A stretch of DNA of 38,764 nucleotides from Paenibacillus taihuensis (GCF_003386535.1 NZ_QTTN01000054.1:1-38764); one strand, 5' to 3'; shown: positions 16,282 through 25,600, numbered from the stretch's first letter. The notes: generated by a model not told the origin, from the sequence alone. Numbers and translations: made by a program.

Positions 16282-18237
16282 ATGACGGAGCAAAAAGGTC
16301 ACGAATCAGCAGCGGACAGACGTCTTGCGCAGGAGCGAATTCGTAATAAATTAGCGCTGCTGCCAGACCAGCCGGGCTGTTATTTGATGAAGGACCACAG
16401 CGGCAAAATCATCTATGTCGGCAAAGCGAAGGTACTCAAGAACCGCGTGCGTTCGTATTTCAACGGCAGCCATAACGGCAAAACATTGCGGCTTGTCTCG
16501 CACATCCGCGATTTCGAATACATCGTTACATCGAGCAACATGGAAGCACTTATTCTTGAATGTAATCTCATCAAGCAGTACATGCCGCAATATAACGTCC
16601 TTCTGAAGGACGATAAGACGTTCCCTTATATAAAGATCACAAGCGAAGCGCACCCGAAGCTTGAGGTGACGAGGCGGATCGTGAAGGATAAGGGGAAATA
16701 TTTTGGTCCCTATCCGAATGCGTTTGCGGCTCAGCAGACCAAGAAACTGCTGGACCGATTGTATCCGCTGCGCAAGTGCGGCGTGCTGCCGGACAAAGTT
16801 TGTCTTTATTATCACTTGGGGCAATGCGTAGCGCCATGTGAGTATGATATTGCGCCTGGTACCTACGAGAACATGGTGCAGGAGATTACCCGGTTTCTAA
16901 ACGGCGGCCACGAGGAAGTGAAGAAGACGCTGCAGGGCAAGATGGAAGCGGCGGCGGAATCGCTCGAGTTCGAACGCGCCAAGGAATACCGCGATCAGAT
17001 GATCGCGATCGATGCGGTCATGGAGAAGCAGAAGATAACGCTGAGCGACGCGATGGACCGCGACGTGTTCGGTTACGCGACGGACAAGGGCTGGATGTGC
17101 GTGCAAATTATGTACATGCGGCAGGGCAAGCTCATTGAGCGCAGGGCGACGACGTTCCCGTATTACGGCGAAGCGTACGATGATTTCATGACGTTCGTGA
17201 CGCAGTATTATTCGGAGAACCCGGCGCTGCCGAAGGAGATTTTTCTGCCGAATCCGCCTCAGGAGACGGCGGGTCAAGAAGCAGCGACGGAAGCCGCAGG
17301 GGCAGCCGCTGAGGTTATGAGTATGCCAGTTCTGAGTGCGGAAGATACAGAGCAGGGCGATAACGAGCCGGAAGCAGGTACAGCGGAAGCGGAGCTTCGC
17401 AGCTCGCTGCAAAAGTGGCTGAAGGTGAAGGTGTTCATGCCGCTTCGGGGCAAGAAACGCGACGTTGTAGCGATGGCTGTGAAGAACGCGAATATGACGC
17501 TCGAAGAGAAATTCAAGCTCATTGAGCGTGATGAAGAGCGGACCTTCAAGGCGGCGGAGGGACTGGCGGAAGCGCTCGGTCTGCCGCAGGTGCGCCGAAT
17601 CGAAGCTTTTGACAACTCGAACATTCAAGGTACCGACCCGGTTTCGGCGATGGTTGTGTTTACCGACGGCAAGCCGGATAAGAAGGAATACCGCAAATAT
17701 AAAGTAAAGACGGTCAAAGGACCGGACGATTACGAGACGATGCGCGAAGTAATCCGTCGCCGTTACGAGCGGGTGCTGAAGGAAGAACTGGAGCTCCCGG
17801 ATCTCATCATTGTGGACGGCGGCAGAGGGCAAATTTCGGCAGCGCTTGATATATTGGAGAACGAGCTTGGGTTGGGCATTCCGGTGTGCGGTCTTGTGAA
17901 GGACGCGAAGCATAAGACGGCGCAGCTGATGACAGGCGAACCGCCGGAGATTGTGCCGCTGGCACGCGATAGTCAGGAGTTCTACCTGCTGCAGCGGATT
18001 CAGGACGAGGTGCACAGATTCGCCATTACGTTCCATCGGGAGCAGCGCGGCAAGTCGATGATCGCGTCCAAGCTGGACTCGATTCCCGGTATCGGGGAGA
18101 AGCGTCGGAAGGCGCTGCTGAAGCATTTTGGCTCGATCAAAAAAATAAAAGAAGCCGGAATTGAAGATTTCCGGCCTCTGTCGATCGGCGAAAAGCTCGC
18201 CGCGCAAATTATTGAAGCATTGAGGGAGGAACCGTAG
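16282..18237 (+). CDS. uvrC: Excinuclease ABC subunit C (UvrC)
   Basis: This 651-residue protein makes the dual incisions in nucleotide excision repair with UvrA and UvrB. It has an N-terminal GIY-YIG nuclease domain (GCY at 32-34, YVG at 45-47), a UVR helical domain that contacts UvrB (near 205-240), the RNase H-like endonuclease domain beginning around [14 protein letters not shown], with [10 protein letters not shown], and C-terminal helix-hairpin-helix motifs ([18 protein letters not shown]). It is longer than the usual 590-620 residues owing to an Ala/Glu-rich insertion at about 325-375, probably a flexible loop. The ATG at 16282 has GGGAGGAG just upstream. The terminator overlaps its stop codon and the convergent gene. 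Confidence 0.96.
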   Translation: MTEQKGHESAADRRLAQERIRNKLALLPDQPGCYLMKDHSGKIIYVGKAKVLKNRVRSYFNGSHNGKTLRLVSHIRDFEYIVTSSNMEALILECNLIKQYMPQYNVLLKDDKTFPYIKITSEAHPKLEVTRRIVKDKGKYFGPYPNAFAAQQTKKLLDRLYPLRKCGVLPDKVCLYYHLGQCVAPCEYDIAPGTYENMVQEITRFLNGGHEEVKKTLQGKMEAAAESLEFERAKEYRDQMIAIDAVMEKQKITLSDAMDRDVFGYATDKGWMCVQIMYMRQGKLIERRATTFPYYGEAYDDFMTFVTQYYSENPALPKEIFLPNPPQETAGQEAATEAAGAAAEVMSMPVLSAEDTEQGDNEPEAGTAEAELRSSLQKWLKVKVFMPLRGKKRDVVAMAVKNANMTLEEKFKLIERDEERTFKAAEGLAEALGLPQVRRIEAFDNSNIQGTDPVSAMVVFTDGKPDKKEYRKYKVKTVKGPDDYETMREVIRRRYERVLKEELELPDLIIVDGGRGQISAALDILENELGLGIPVCGLVKDAKHKTAQLMTGEPPEIVPLARDSQEFYLLQRIQDEVHRFAITFHREQRGKSMIASKLDSIPGIGEKRRKALLKHFGSIKKIKEAGIEDFRPLSIGEKLAAQIIEALREEP

Positions 18238-19837
18238 GGTTCCTCTTTTTTTTGTCGAACGATCGGATGAGCCATGCAATTGGAATCGGCAGAATGATGT
18301 AGACAATGCCGATAAGCACGTTGCCGACTGTGCCCATGAACATGAGCGAGATCGCCATCATGAGGCTGTCGAACACCGCATGCGCGAACAAGACGGTGAT
18401 GAAGCCGAAACGCAGGAATAGGAAGCTGAAAATCAGTCCAAGAACCGTCAGCTCGAGCAGCCTCGTCGTCGATGGGAAGATCGGATAGGTGACGTGGCCG
18501 AGCGCCCAGATGATCGTTGGGATAAGCGATGCGACAAACGAATTTTTGAACCAGCGTTTCATTAGTCCGATCCCGAAGAGGCGGAATACCGCCTCCTCCG
18601 AAATCGCGGCGCACCAAGCGAGCAGCGGGAACAGCCAAGGTGCAGCAAGGTTGTACGGCGATTGCGTGACGTCGGTTGTGGACCAGGCACCATTTACTCG
18701 CATCAAGATAATAAAAATAATCGTTTGCAGTCCGAGCAGCAAGAAAGCTGCCAAGTAACCGAGCCACATGCTGCGCCATACATGCTCGCCATAGCCGGGC
18801 TGACCGAATCTTGGCCATAGGTTGCGGCCGAATGAGCGCCACAAGCCGTCGCCTCCAACAAGAGAGAAGTAAACCGACAACGCCATGATTACGGTAACGA
18901 GGCAGGTGACAATGACGGCTACATAAGCCATAGCATCGACGTGCAATGCTTCACCATAAGCGGCCGCAAGGCCGTCCTTCATGTTGAAATCGTTGACCAG
19001 ATACATGCCAAGGAACAACAGAGTTAGTGCAATGCCTCGAAGGAAAGAGGTGTGTTTCCGGTAAATCGATGCGTAGATGATGGCGAGAATGAACAGCACG
19101 AACGACAGGAACAGGCTGCCAAGCGTGGACAGGTAGTTCGCCAGCTTCTTCTGTTCATTGACGTACACCGTGTAATCATTCGGAACTTTGAAGGTCGGCT
19201 TGTAGGCTGCGATGAGAATAGCCCCGTTAGGCTGCTTCTCCGCGCGGATGCTCAAGGTGAGCTTCGCATTGCCGATCGCTTTGTTGACCGTGTATGAGAT
19301 TTGTCCGGTGTCGTCATTCATCTGAGTCGCTTTCAAGCTGGATTTCGGGAAGCCCTTGGATGCGGCGAACTTCAGCGCAGCGTCGGTTAGCTCATTGCCT
19401 TTGGCTGGGGTGACTTGGTCGCCGTTCAGCCGATTCCAGGCGACGACGGAAGCTTTTTGCATATGCACATAGATGAAGATTTCGCTGTCATCCGGCATTT
19501 CTGCGGTCACTTGGAAGGTGTCGGTCGGGAACTGCGCGTCGAATTGCTTCTCGTAGCTCTTCGTCAGCTTGTTTTTCTCCAAGTAGCCATAGAGCAAGCT
19601 GTCGGACTGATGCACGGCGTGCACGCTGTCTGGGGTTACATGGAACTGCTTTTTCACGAAAGAAGCTGCAGTTTCTTCGGCCTTCGTCTTGGAGATGACC
19701 GGCTCGCTGTTCGAATCAAAGAACGATTCGGCTGTTGACGGGAGAATCTGGATAAGCAAATAGATGATAATGCCAATACCGCCGAGCCAAGAAAATAGCT
19801 TCCAATTCGGCTCTTGATGGGGAAAATTCGAACTCAC
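18209..19837 (-). CDS. CPBP family intramembrane protease with extracytoplasmic domain
   Basis: This 542-residue membrane protein has one N-terminal helix (about 15-35), an extracytoplasmic domain of about 200 residues, then seven or eight membrane helices. The C-terminal part holds the CPBP (CAAX protease/Abi) motifs: EEAVFR at 414-419, WALGH ending in His448, and FAHAVFD with His486 and Asp490. These fit a glutamate-type intramembrane endopeptidase. The N-terminal domain vaguely resembles a PepSY-like sensor. The substrate is unknown. It starts with GTG behind GAGGTG. Its 3' end overlaps the convergent uvrC by 29 bp. Confidence 0.85.
   Translation of the reverse strand: MSSNFPHQEPNWKLFSWLGGIGIIIYLLIQILPSTAESFFDSNSEPVISKTKAEETAASFVKKQFHVTPDSVHAVHQSDSLLYGYLEKNKLTKSYEKQFDAQFPTDTFQVTAEMPDDSEIFIYVHMQKASVVAWNRLNGDQVTPAKGNELTDAALKFAASKGFPKSSLKATQMNDDTGQISYTVNKAIGNAKLTLSIRAEKQPNGAILIAAYKPTFKVPNDYTVYVNEQKKLANYLSTLGSLFLSFVLFILAIIYASIYRKHTSFLRGIALTLLFLGMYLVNDFNMKDGLAAAYGEALHVDAMAYVAVIVTCLVTVIMALSVYFSLVGGDGLWRSFGRNLWPRFGQPGYGEHVWRSMWLGYLAAFLLLGLQTIIFIILMRVNGAWSTTDVTQSPYNLAAPWLFPLLAWCAAISEEAVFRLFGIGLMKRWFKNSFVASLIPTIIWALGHVTYPIFPSTTRLLELTVLGLIFSFLFLRFGFITVLFAHAVFDSLMMAISLMFMGTVGNVLIGIVYIILPIPIAWLIRSFDKKKRNPTVPPSMLQ
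18226..18253 (+). terminator. uvrC terminator inside the overlapping gene ends
   Basis: GAGGAACC (18226-18233) pairs with GGTTCCTC (18238-18245) across GTAG, which contains the uvrC stop codon, followed by T8. It therefore lies in coding sequence of both uvrC and the convergent CPBP gene. Confidence 0.85.
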
Positions 19838-20012
19838 CCTAACACCTCAATTTCGCGTGAACTAGCCTTATGTACTAACTACCATATCATAATTGATACA
19901 AAATTATCCATGACGCCGGCACGGGTGCTTGTTCCATGTATATTCGGGCTCGGTCAAAAATAATCCGCTCCTATGCGAGTCATGGTATTGGATGCGAAAA
20001 ATGGCAAACAAT

Positions 20013-20042
20013 AAAGGACAGGGCCTGCCGGTGCTGTCCTTT
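20013..20042. terminator. Hairpin downstream of the lysR-proximal repeats
   Basis: AAAGGACAG (20013-20021) pairs perfectly with CTGTCCTTT (20034-20042). On the minus strand it is followed by a T-rich stretch, so it could stop leftward transcripts before the CPBP gene. Confidence 0.4.
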
Positions 20043-20087
20043 GATGTTTGGCTCTTTGGCTCTTTCGCGTCTTGCGGCTCGCAAGCT

Positions 20088-20128
20088 GCAAGCAAGATCG
20101 GTGCCGCAGGCAGCATGATCTTGTTTGC
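20088..20128. repeat. Nested 12-bp hairpin
   Basis: GCAAGCAAGATC (20088-20099) pairs with GATCTTGTTTGC (20117-20128) with one G-U pair, enclosing a TGCC/GGCA stem. No T run follows on either strand. Confidence 0.5.
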
Positions 20129-20175
20129 AGGCGAAGCGGAATGGGGTTGGATGGGGTTGGTTTTCTAATCTCTAT

Positions 20176-20355
20176 AGTGGATTAATCCACTCATTTGAGA
20201 AGGTTTTGGCGTTTTTGAGCTCCTATATTGGATTTTTCCACTTTGAAAAGCCATTTTCGACGTTAAATGCATCTTTTGAGCGAAAATGAGTGGATTTATC
20301 CAGCATAGCCTCCGGAAAGTGCGAAATTGGCGTTTCTGTAGTGGATTTTTCCATT
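20176..20355. repeat. Array of four related palindromes (AGTGGATTWWTCCACT type)
   Basis: Four 16-bp units start at 20176, 20227, 20289 and 20340: AGTGGATTAATCCACT (perfect palindrome), ATTGGATTTTTCCACT, AGTGGATTTATCCAGC and AGTGGATTTTTCCATT. Spacings are 51, 62 and 51 bp, roughly whole numbers of helical turns. The intervening DNA shares TTTTGAG and GGCGTTT words. It could be a protein-binding array or a dispersed repeat. Confidence 0.7.
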
Positions 20356-20560
20356 ATAGAGGCGGCAAGGGGAGGGATGCGGCTGCAACGGGGCCATATT
20401 CGAGCTCTCTGCTCGCGAAGCGGGAAGGAGAAGCGGTTGCACGAAGTGCAAAGGGGGCGAGCCGCAGAGCTGGAATCAGCGAATGCGACTCACCCCCCCT
20501 CTGCCCCAGCGGAGCCTACAAGCGGAGCTGTAACGATGTTCGGCGAAGCAGAGGGATGAA

Positions 20561-20711
20561 GATGGAGAAGCGTGGGGAAAGTGAACGAGCTGCAGAGCGT
20601 TAGCGATCGCCTTTGAACTCGGGAATACTCCGCAGGAGTTTATTCAATATTCCCGAGTTCAACAGCGACGGAAGCCGTTCACTTGGACCTAAGCTTCGAC
20701 ACTTCTCCATC
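20561..20711. repeat. Nested inverted repeat of about 150 bp
   Basis: Arms nest in order: 20561-20570 with 20702-20711 (10 bp), 20579-20587 with 20676-20684 (9 bp), 20613-20627 with 20648-20662 (15 bp, TTGAACTCGGGAATA), and 20627-20631 with 20635-20639. This could fold as one long branched hairpin in RNA. It lies just downstream of the lysR gene but has no T run. Confidence 0.6.
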
Positions 20712-20733
20712 CCGACTGCTGAGCCAACACGCT

Positions 20734-21630
20734 TTACCGATCTCGCTTATAATGCGTAGCGATCTCGTCGATCCACAGCCGCACCGCAGGACTCAAGCTC
20801 TCCGACTCCGCGTGTATGAGCGAGGTCGTCCGCTTCGTAGCTTCCAGCTCGCGGATCGGGATGACGATCAAGTCGTTGTCCCTCAGCATCTCGGGCCGCA
20901 GATATGATTTCGGCAGAAGAGTCCCTGCCCGGCAAGTGTGCAGCAACCGCAGAATCGCTTCGAAGGAGTCGATCTCCATGCGGACATCGGGAAGCAAGCG
21001 GTATTTTTCGAACAGTTCGTCCGTTAAGATCCGATACCATGTGCCCTTGGAGAACAGAATCATCGGCAAGCCGTTCAGATCGGTGATGACAGGCAGTCCC
21101 TTGTCCATCACAAAATGATTCCGAGGCAGCACGAGCACAAGATGGTCATCGAACAGCGGAATGCATTTCAGCTGCGGATCATCGATGCCCGAAGCGACGA
21201 TGCCGAGATCGGCTTTGCGTTCACGGACGAGCGTGACGATCTCATGCGTCTTCCCCGTGATGGCTTTGATGTCGATCTCGGGACTTTTGGCTGTGAGCGT
21301 CTGAATGAGATCCGGCAAGGACGTTTGCAGCGTCGTCAGACTCGCGCCGATCGTCAGCGCCTTGCGTCCTGCTGACTTGTACTCCTCGACGAGCTTCAAA
21401 TAACGAAGATGCTGCTGCCGAGTCTCAACCGCATACTCGTAAGTCAGCTGGCCGATCCGAGTGAGCTCGAGCCTTTTGCCGATCCGATTGAACAGCAGTG
21501 CGCCGAGATCTTGCTCGAGTTTGGCGACTTTGCGAGAGAGTGCAGGCTGCGAGATGTTCAGCTCAGCGGACGCCTTATTCAGGCTCGCCTGCTCCACAAC
21601 GACAGTGAACATATACAACTCATCTAACAT
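20734..21630 (-). CDS. LysR family transcriptional regulator, divergent from sdhCAB
   Basis: This 298-residue protein has an N-terminal LysR helix-turn-helix (ASLNKASAELNISQPALSRK at about residues 15-34, then VAKLEQDLGALLFNR) and a substrate-binding-like effector domain from about residue 90. It is transcribed away from sdhCAB, 269 bp apart, the usual arrangement for a LysR regulator and its target, so control of succinate dehydrogenase is a reasonable inference. The effector is unknown. AGGAG lies seven bases before the ATG. Confidence 0.88.
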   Translation of the reverse strand: MLDELYMFTVVVEQASLNKASAELNISQPALSRKVAKLEQDLGALLFNRIGKRLELTRIGQLTYEYAVETRQQHLRYLKLVEEYKSAGRKALTIGASLTTLQTSLPDLIQTLTAKSPEIDIKAITGKTHEIVTLVRERKADLGIVASGIDDPQLKCIPLFDDHLVLVLPRNHFVMDKGLPVITDLNGLPMILFSKGTWYRILTDELFEKYRLLPDVRMEIDSFEAILRLLHTCRAGTLLPKSYLRPEMLRDNDLIVIPIRELEATKRTTSLIHAESESLSPAVRLWIDEIATHYKRDR

Positions 21631-21652
21631 GGGGATGCTCCTATATGCAAAA

Positions 21653-21750
21653 TAGTTATAACTTTTAATGAATAATCGGCAATTCCATTATAAGCAGAAA
21701 AGGAGTATCATGTGTATGGATAGAAGCAATTATAATTTTCCAATTATAAA
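21653..21750. promoter_or_regulatory. AT-rich palindromes in the lysR-sdhC intergenic region
   Basis: Near 21653 AGTTATAACT is a perfect 10-bp palindrome. Near 21733 ATAATTTTCCAATTAT is a gapped palindrome with 6-bp arms and a repeated AATTATAA word. LysR regulators often bind such dyads between divergent genes; the link is inferred. Confidence 0.4.
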
Positions 21751-21802
21751 CAAGGCTTCAGAATCACCAGCAAAACGTCAGCTTTTGGCAGTCTATTATT
21801 TA

Positions 21803-21832
21803 TTGACGGCTCTTTAGGCCCAGAGTTACAAT
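21803..21832 (+). promoter_or_regulatory. Promoter of sdhCAB
   Basis: TTGACG (21803-21808) is followed after 18 bp by TACAAT (21827-21832). The -10 box overlaps an in-frame ATG at 21831, so that ATG cannot be the start of SdhC. Confidence 0.65.
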
Positions 21833-21899
21833 GGAGAATGGTTTTGGCGAATTATGGCGAAATGTAACCCACAGTTTGGAAAGGAGAACGTACAAAGTT

Positions 21900-22571
21900 A
21901 TGAAAGGAAATTCGTATTTATCGCGCAAGATCCACTCCTTGCTTGGAGTAATACCGCTCGCTTTGTTCCTAATCGAGCATATGGTGACGAACTTCTCCGC
22001 ATACGAGAAAGGACCGCAGGGATTCCAGGATAGTGTCAAGTTTCTGAATGATCTTCCGCTCGTTTTCTTCCTGGAGCTGTTCGGCATTTGGCTGCCGCTG
22101 TTGTTCCACGGCGTGTATGGCCTGTATGTTGCTTATCAGTCCAACCTGAACACAGGGCGGTTCCAATATGGCCGCAACTGGGCTTTCGTGCTTCAGCGGA
22201 TTTCAGGTGTCATCACATTCATCTTCATTTTCTGGCATCTATACCAGACGCGCTACCAGGTAATGATCGGCGCGGTTACACATGAAGAGCTGGGTAACTT
22301 GATGCATGATATCACAACGAATGGCTTCTACTTCGTGCTCTACGTAATCGGTATTCTTGCTGCAACATTCCATTTCAGCAATGGTATGTGGGCATTCCTC
22401 GTGAGCTGGGGTATTACGGTTGGACCGCGTGCACAACGCATCTCCTCGTTCATTTGGATCGGTGTATTCGTTATTGTGGCAGTGATTTTCCTGCTGTCGC
22501 TCGGATCGTTCAAGGGCGATGAGTTCAAAGAAGCGGCATCTGCTGCTCTGCAAATGACGAATCTCGTTTAA
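21900..22571 (+). CDS. sdhC: Succinate dehydrogenase cytochrome b558 subunit
   Basis: This protein of about 223 residues is the di-heme membrane anchor of succinate:menaquinone oxidoreductase, B. subtilis SdhC type with five helices. Conserved pieces include RKIHSLLGVIPLALFLIEH at the N-terminus, FHGVYG, NWAFVLQRISG, FWHLYQTR and FHFSNGMW with SWGITVGPRAQR; the histidines include the heme ligands. The start at 21900 is chosen because the N-terminus then aligns with SdhC of Bacillus and because the upstream ATG lies in the promoter; AAGGAG is 13 bases away, a long spacing. sdhA follows after 18 bp. Confidence 0.93.
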   Translation: MKGNSYLSRKIHSLLGVIPLALFLIEHMVTNFSAYEKGPQGFQDSVKFLNDLPLVFFLELFGIWLPLLFHGVYGLYVAYQSNLNTGRFQYGRNWAFVLQRISGVITFIFIFWHLYQTRYQVMIGAVTHEELGNLMHDITTNGFYFVLYVIGILAATFHFSNGMWAFLVSWGITVGPRAQRISSFIWIGVFVIVAVIFLLSLGSFKGDEFKEAASAALQMTNLV

Positions 22572-22595
22572 GTTTGAGACAAGGAGCGAATGGAT

Positions 22596-24344
22596 ATGGC
22601 TAAGAATAAGATTATTGTCGTAGGCGGCGGTTTGGCCGGCCTCATGGCTACTATAAAAGCGGCTGAAGCAGGCGTGCATGTCGACCTGTTCTCCGTCGTG
22701 CCAGTTAAACGCTCGCACTCCGTTTGTGCGCAGGGCGGTATTAACGGCGCGGTTAATACGAAGGGTGAAGGCGACTCCACTTGGGAGCATTTTGACGATA
22801 CGGTATATGGCGGCGACTTCCTTGCGAACCAACCTCCTGTAAAAGCAATGTGCGATGCAGCACCAGGCATTATCCACTTGATGGACCGTATGGGCGTTAT
22901 GTTCAACCGTACACCGGAAGGTTTGCTTGACTTCCGTCGTTTCGGCGGTACGCAATACCACCGTACAGCGTTCGCTGGCGCAACAACAGGCCAACAGCTG
23001 CTGTACGCGCTGGACGAGCAAGTTCGCCGCTGGGAAACAGCGGGTCTCGTAACGAAGTACGAGCACTGGGAATTCCTCGGCTCGATCCTTGACGATGACG
23101 GCGTCTGCCGCGGTGTATCTGCTCAAGATCTGCGTTCGATGGAAGTCCACACGTTTGCTGCGGATGCGGTTATCCTGGCAACAGGCGGCCCTGGTATTAT
23201 TTTCGGCAAAACAACGAACTCGGTTATTAACACAGGTACAGCAGCAAGCGCGGTGTACCAGCAAGGCGTTCACTATGCGAACGGCGAGTTCATCCAAATT
23301 CACCCTACAGCGATTCCGGGCGACGACAAGCTGCGTCTCATGAGCGAATCTGCGCGTGGTGAAGGCGGACGGATCTGGACGTATAAAGACGGTAAGCCTT
23401 GGTACTTCCTGGAAGAGAAGTATCCAGCGTATGGAAATCTTGTACCGCGTGATATCGCGACTCGCGAGATCTTCTCCGTGTGCGTGGACGAGAAGCTTGG
23501 CATCAACGGCGAGAACATGGTTTACCTTGACCTGTCGCACAAAGATCCGAAGGTGCTTGACGTTAAGCTCGGCGGTATCATCGAAATCTATGAGAAATTC
23601 ATGGGCGATGACCCTCGTAAAATCCCGATGAAAATCTTCCCTGCGGTTCACTATTCGATGGGCGGCATGTGGGTCGACTACAATCAAATGACGAACATTC
23701 CCGGCTTGTTCGCTTGCGGCGAATGTGAATATCAATACCACGGTGCGAACCGTCTCGGCGCGAACTCGCTGCTATCCGCTATCTACGGCGGTATGATCAC
23801 GGGTCCTAAAGCGGTTGAGTACATCAAAGGCCTTAAGAAATCGGCTGAAGATATCTCGTCTTCGGTTTACGATCGTGCGAAGAAAGAGCAAACGGGCAAA
23901 TACGAGAACATTCTCGGCATGAGCGGTACAGAGAATGCGTACGTGCTGCACAAAGAGCTTGGCGAGTGGATGACCAACAACATGACGGTCGTTCGTTTCA
24001 ACAACAAGCTTGAAGAAACGATCGGCAAGATCAAAGAGCTGAAGCAGCGCTACAAGAACATCAACATCAATGATACTGCGCGCTGGAACAACGCCGGCGT
24101 AGCGTTCACGCGTCAGCTGTGGAACATGATTGAGCTGTCCGAAGCGATGACGCTTGGCGCGCTTATGCGTAACGAGAGCCGCGGTGCTCACTATAAGCCG
24201 GAATTCCCGGATCGTAACGATGAAGACTTCCTGAAAACAACGAAAGCAGCGTGGACGCCGGACGGCCCGCAAATTTCGTACGAAGACGTCGACGTATCGC
24301 TCATTAAACCGCGTAAACGCGACTACTCCAAGGATAAAAGCTAA
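22596..24344 (+). CDS. sdhA: Succinate dehydrogenase flavoprotein subunit
   Basis: This protein of about 582 residues oxidises succinate to fumarate at the inner face of the membrane. It has the FAD-binding motif VGGGLAG at residues 9-15, the covalent FAD histidine in RSHSVCAQGG (His41), the substrate-site segments HPTAIPG and SARGEGG, and a C-terminal helical domain. Two ATG codons are possible; AAGGAG is nine bases from the one at 22596 and only three from that at 22590, so the inner ATG is preferred. It is the middle gene of sdhCAB. Confidence 0.97.
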   Translation: MAKNKIIVVGGGLAGLMATIKAAEAGVHVDLFSVVPVKRSHSVCAQGGINGAVNTKGEGDSTWEHFDDTVYGGDFLANQPPVKAMCDAAPGIIHLMDRMGVMFNRTPEGLLDFRRFGGTQYHRTAFAGATTGQQLLYALDEQVRRWETAGLVTKYEHWEFLGSILDDDGVCRGVSAQDLRSMEVHTFAADAVILATGGPGIIFGKTTNSVINTGTAASAVYQQGVHYANGEFIQIHPTAIPGDDKLRLMSESARGEGGRIWTYKDGKPWYFLEEKYPAYGNLVPRDIATREIFSVCVDEKLGINGENMVYLDLSHKDPKVLDVKLGGIIEIYEKFMGDDPRKIPMKIFPAVHYSMGGMWVDYNQMTNIPGLFACGECEYQYHGANRLGANSLLSAIYGGMITGPKAVEYIKGLKKSAEDISSSVYDRAKKEQTGKYENILGMSGTENAYVLHKELGEWMTNNMTVVRFNNKLEETIGKIKELKQRYKNININDTARWNNAGVAFTRQLWNMIELSEAMTLGALMRNESRGAHYKPEFPDRNDEDFLKTTKAAWTPDGPQISYEDVDVSLIKPRKRDYSKDKS

Positions 24345-24359
24345 GAGAGGAGAATAACG

Positions 24360-25124
24360 ATGGCGGAAACAGCAGTAGCATCCAAAAAAGTGAAGCTGAT
24401 CATTACGCGTCAAGACGCTCCGAACAGCGGATCGTACACGGAAGAATTTGAAGTTCCTTATCGCCCGAACATGAACGTTATCAGCGCGCTCATGGAAATT
24501 CAGCGTAACCCGAAGAAAGCTGACGGCAAAGACACGGCTCCGGTGTGTTGGGAATCCAACTGCTTGGAGGAAGTGTGCGGCGCATGCTCGATGGTTATCA
24601 ACGGCAAGCCGCGCCAAGCGTGCAGCGCGCTCGTTGACAAGCTGGCGCAGCCAATTCGCCTTCAGCCAATGAGCACATTCCCGGTTGTCCGTGACCTTGT
24701 CATCAACCGCGAGCGTATGTTCAACGCACTGAAACGCGTAAAAGCATGGATTCCGATCGACGGTACGTACGATCTCGGTCCTGGACCGCGTATGGCGGAG
24801 ACGAAGCGTCAATGGGCATACGAATTGTCCAAATGCATGACTTGCGGCGTCTGCCTCGAGTCCTGCCCGAACGTCAACGACCGCAACAGCTTCATCGGTC
24901 CTGCGGCGATCTCGCAAGTTCGTTTGTTCAACGCGCATCCAACTGGCGAAATGAACAAAGAAGAACGCCTCGAGACGCTGATGGAAGACGGCGGCATCGA
25001 GGGCTGCGGCAACTCGCAGAACTGCGTACGCTCGTGTCCGAAGGGTATCCCGCTCACGACTTCAATCGCAGCGATTAACAAGGATACGACGAAGCATTTG
25101 TTTAAAAAGTGGCTCGGCATGTAG
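24360..25124 (+). CDS. sdhB: Succinate dehydrogenase iron-sulfur subunit
   Basis: This 254-residue protein passes electrons from SdhA to the membrane anchor. Cys68, Cys73, Cys76 and Cys88 fit the [2Fe-2S] site. The C-terminal ferredoxin domain has CMTCGVCLESC (Cys159, 162, 165, 169) and CGNSQNCVRSC (Cys216, 222, 226), together binding the [4Fe-4S] and [3Fe-4S] clusters. GAGAGGAG precedes the ATG; the gene lies 15 bp after sdhA. Confidence 0.96.
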   Translation: MAETAVASKKVKLIITRQDAPNSGSYTEEFEVPYRPNMNVISALMEIQRNPKKADGKDTAPVCWESNCLEEVCGACSMVINGKPRQACSALVDKLAQPIRLQPMSTFPVVRDLVINRERMFNALKRVKAWIPIDGTYDLGPGPRMAETKRQWAYELSKCMTCGVCLESCPNVNDRNSFIGPAAISQVRLFNAHPTGEMNKEERLETLMEDGGIEGCGNSQNCVRSCPKGIPLTTSIAAINKDTTKHLFKKWLGM

Positions 25125-25166
25125 CGAGCTGAAGAGCTTGATGGCTCCCGTGGTGGGGCACTCCGT

Positions 25167-25388
25167 ACAGGTATTCCGATTTGCGCTCCCGTGGTACTTC
25201 GTACCAAAGTCGCTCAAATTCGGAATACCTGTTTCTCCGTTTACCACCAAATTCGCCGACGCACTGCTTCGCAGTGCAAGGGCAATGCACGCGAAGCGTG
25301 GCTCTGCTGCGCCAGGGGGCGCTGCCACAGCCGATCTGGGAGTGTCGTTCCCGTGGTGTTCCACCAAAGTCACTCACCCCCATATCGG
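25167..25388. repeat. Two copies of an intergenic hairpin element with a shared core
   Basis: Copy A has 13-bp perfect arms (25167-25179 with 25220-25232) and an inner GGTAC/GTACC stem. Copy B has imperfect arms (25331-25344 with 25371-25388) and an inner GGTG/CACC stem. Both share the core CCCGTGGT, a short loop, then ACCAAAGTC and CTC. A partial third core (CTCCCGTGGT) lies at about 25145-25154. The arms differ between copies while the core is kept, so the copies diverged with compensating changes or have different origins. Confidence 0.6.
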
Positions 25389-25466
25389 CTGAGCTGCCGC
25401 TCACCCCGTGTGCGCTTGCAGCGCTTAAAACCAACCCACAACAAATTCAACAAACAAACCAGAAAC

Positions 25467-25500
25467 AAAGAAAGCAGTGACCTCGGTCACTGCTTTCTTT
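25467..25500 (+). terminator. Terminator downstream of sdhCAB
   Basis: AAAGAAAGCAGTGAC (25467-25481) pairs perfectly with 25486-25500 across a CTCG loop; the right arm itself is T-rich. It lies about 340 bp after sdhB and is the first strong terminator-like hairpin after it. Confidence 0.7.
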
Positions 25501-25600
25501 GTATATCGAGCATGCCTCGACGCGAGCTGGCTAAGGAACCGTAGCAACACCATTTGGCCTAAGCTCACCTGTGTTCCTTAGTGCACGCACAGCCCCACTA

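Larger units (their letters stand above)
19838..20733. other. Gene-free stretch with palindromes and hairpins
   Basis: No convincing gene is present: short open frames here lack ribosome binding sites and family resemblance. The stretch holds a 9-bp hairpin at 20013-20042, a 12-bp nested hairpin at 20088-20128, an array of four related palindromes at 20176-20355, small hairpins such as the one near 20434 (TTGCAC/GTGCAA), and a nested inverted repeat at 20561-20711. Confidence 0.7.

Noticed and set aside
16897..18306. Minus-strand frame of 469 codons opposite uvrC
   Set aside because: Antisense shadow; uvrC domains are unambiguous on the plus strand.
19929..20168. Plus-strand frames of 60-79 codons in the repeat-rich gap
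   Set aside because: No ribosome binding site, crosses hairpin repeats, no recognisable domain.
20286..20603. Plus-strand frame of 105 codons across palindromes and hairpins
   Set aside because: Starts inside a palindrome repeat; composition is Arg/Ser-rich with no family match.
22239..23741. Long open frame (500 codons) on the minus strand opposite sdhC and sdhA
   Set aside because: It is antisense to well-recognised genes, its translation matches no family and is low-quality (rich in His, Arg and Cys), as expected from codon bias of the real gene.
25102..25434. Overlapping frames on both strands after sdhB
   Set aside because: They arise from the hairpin repeats and have no coding signature.
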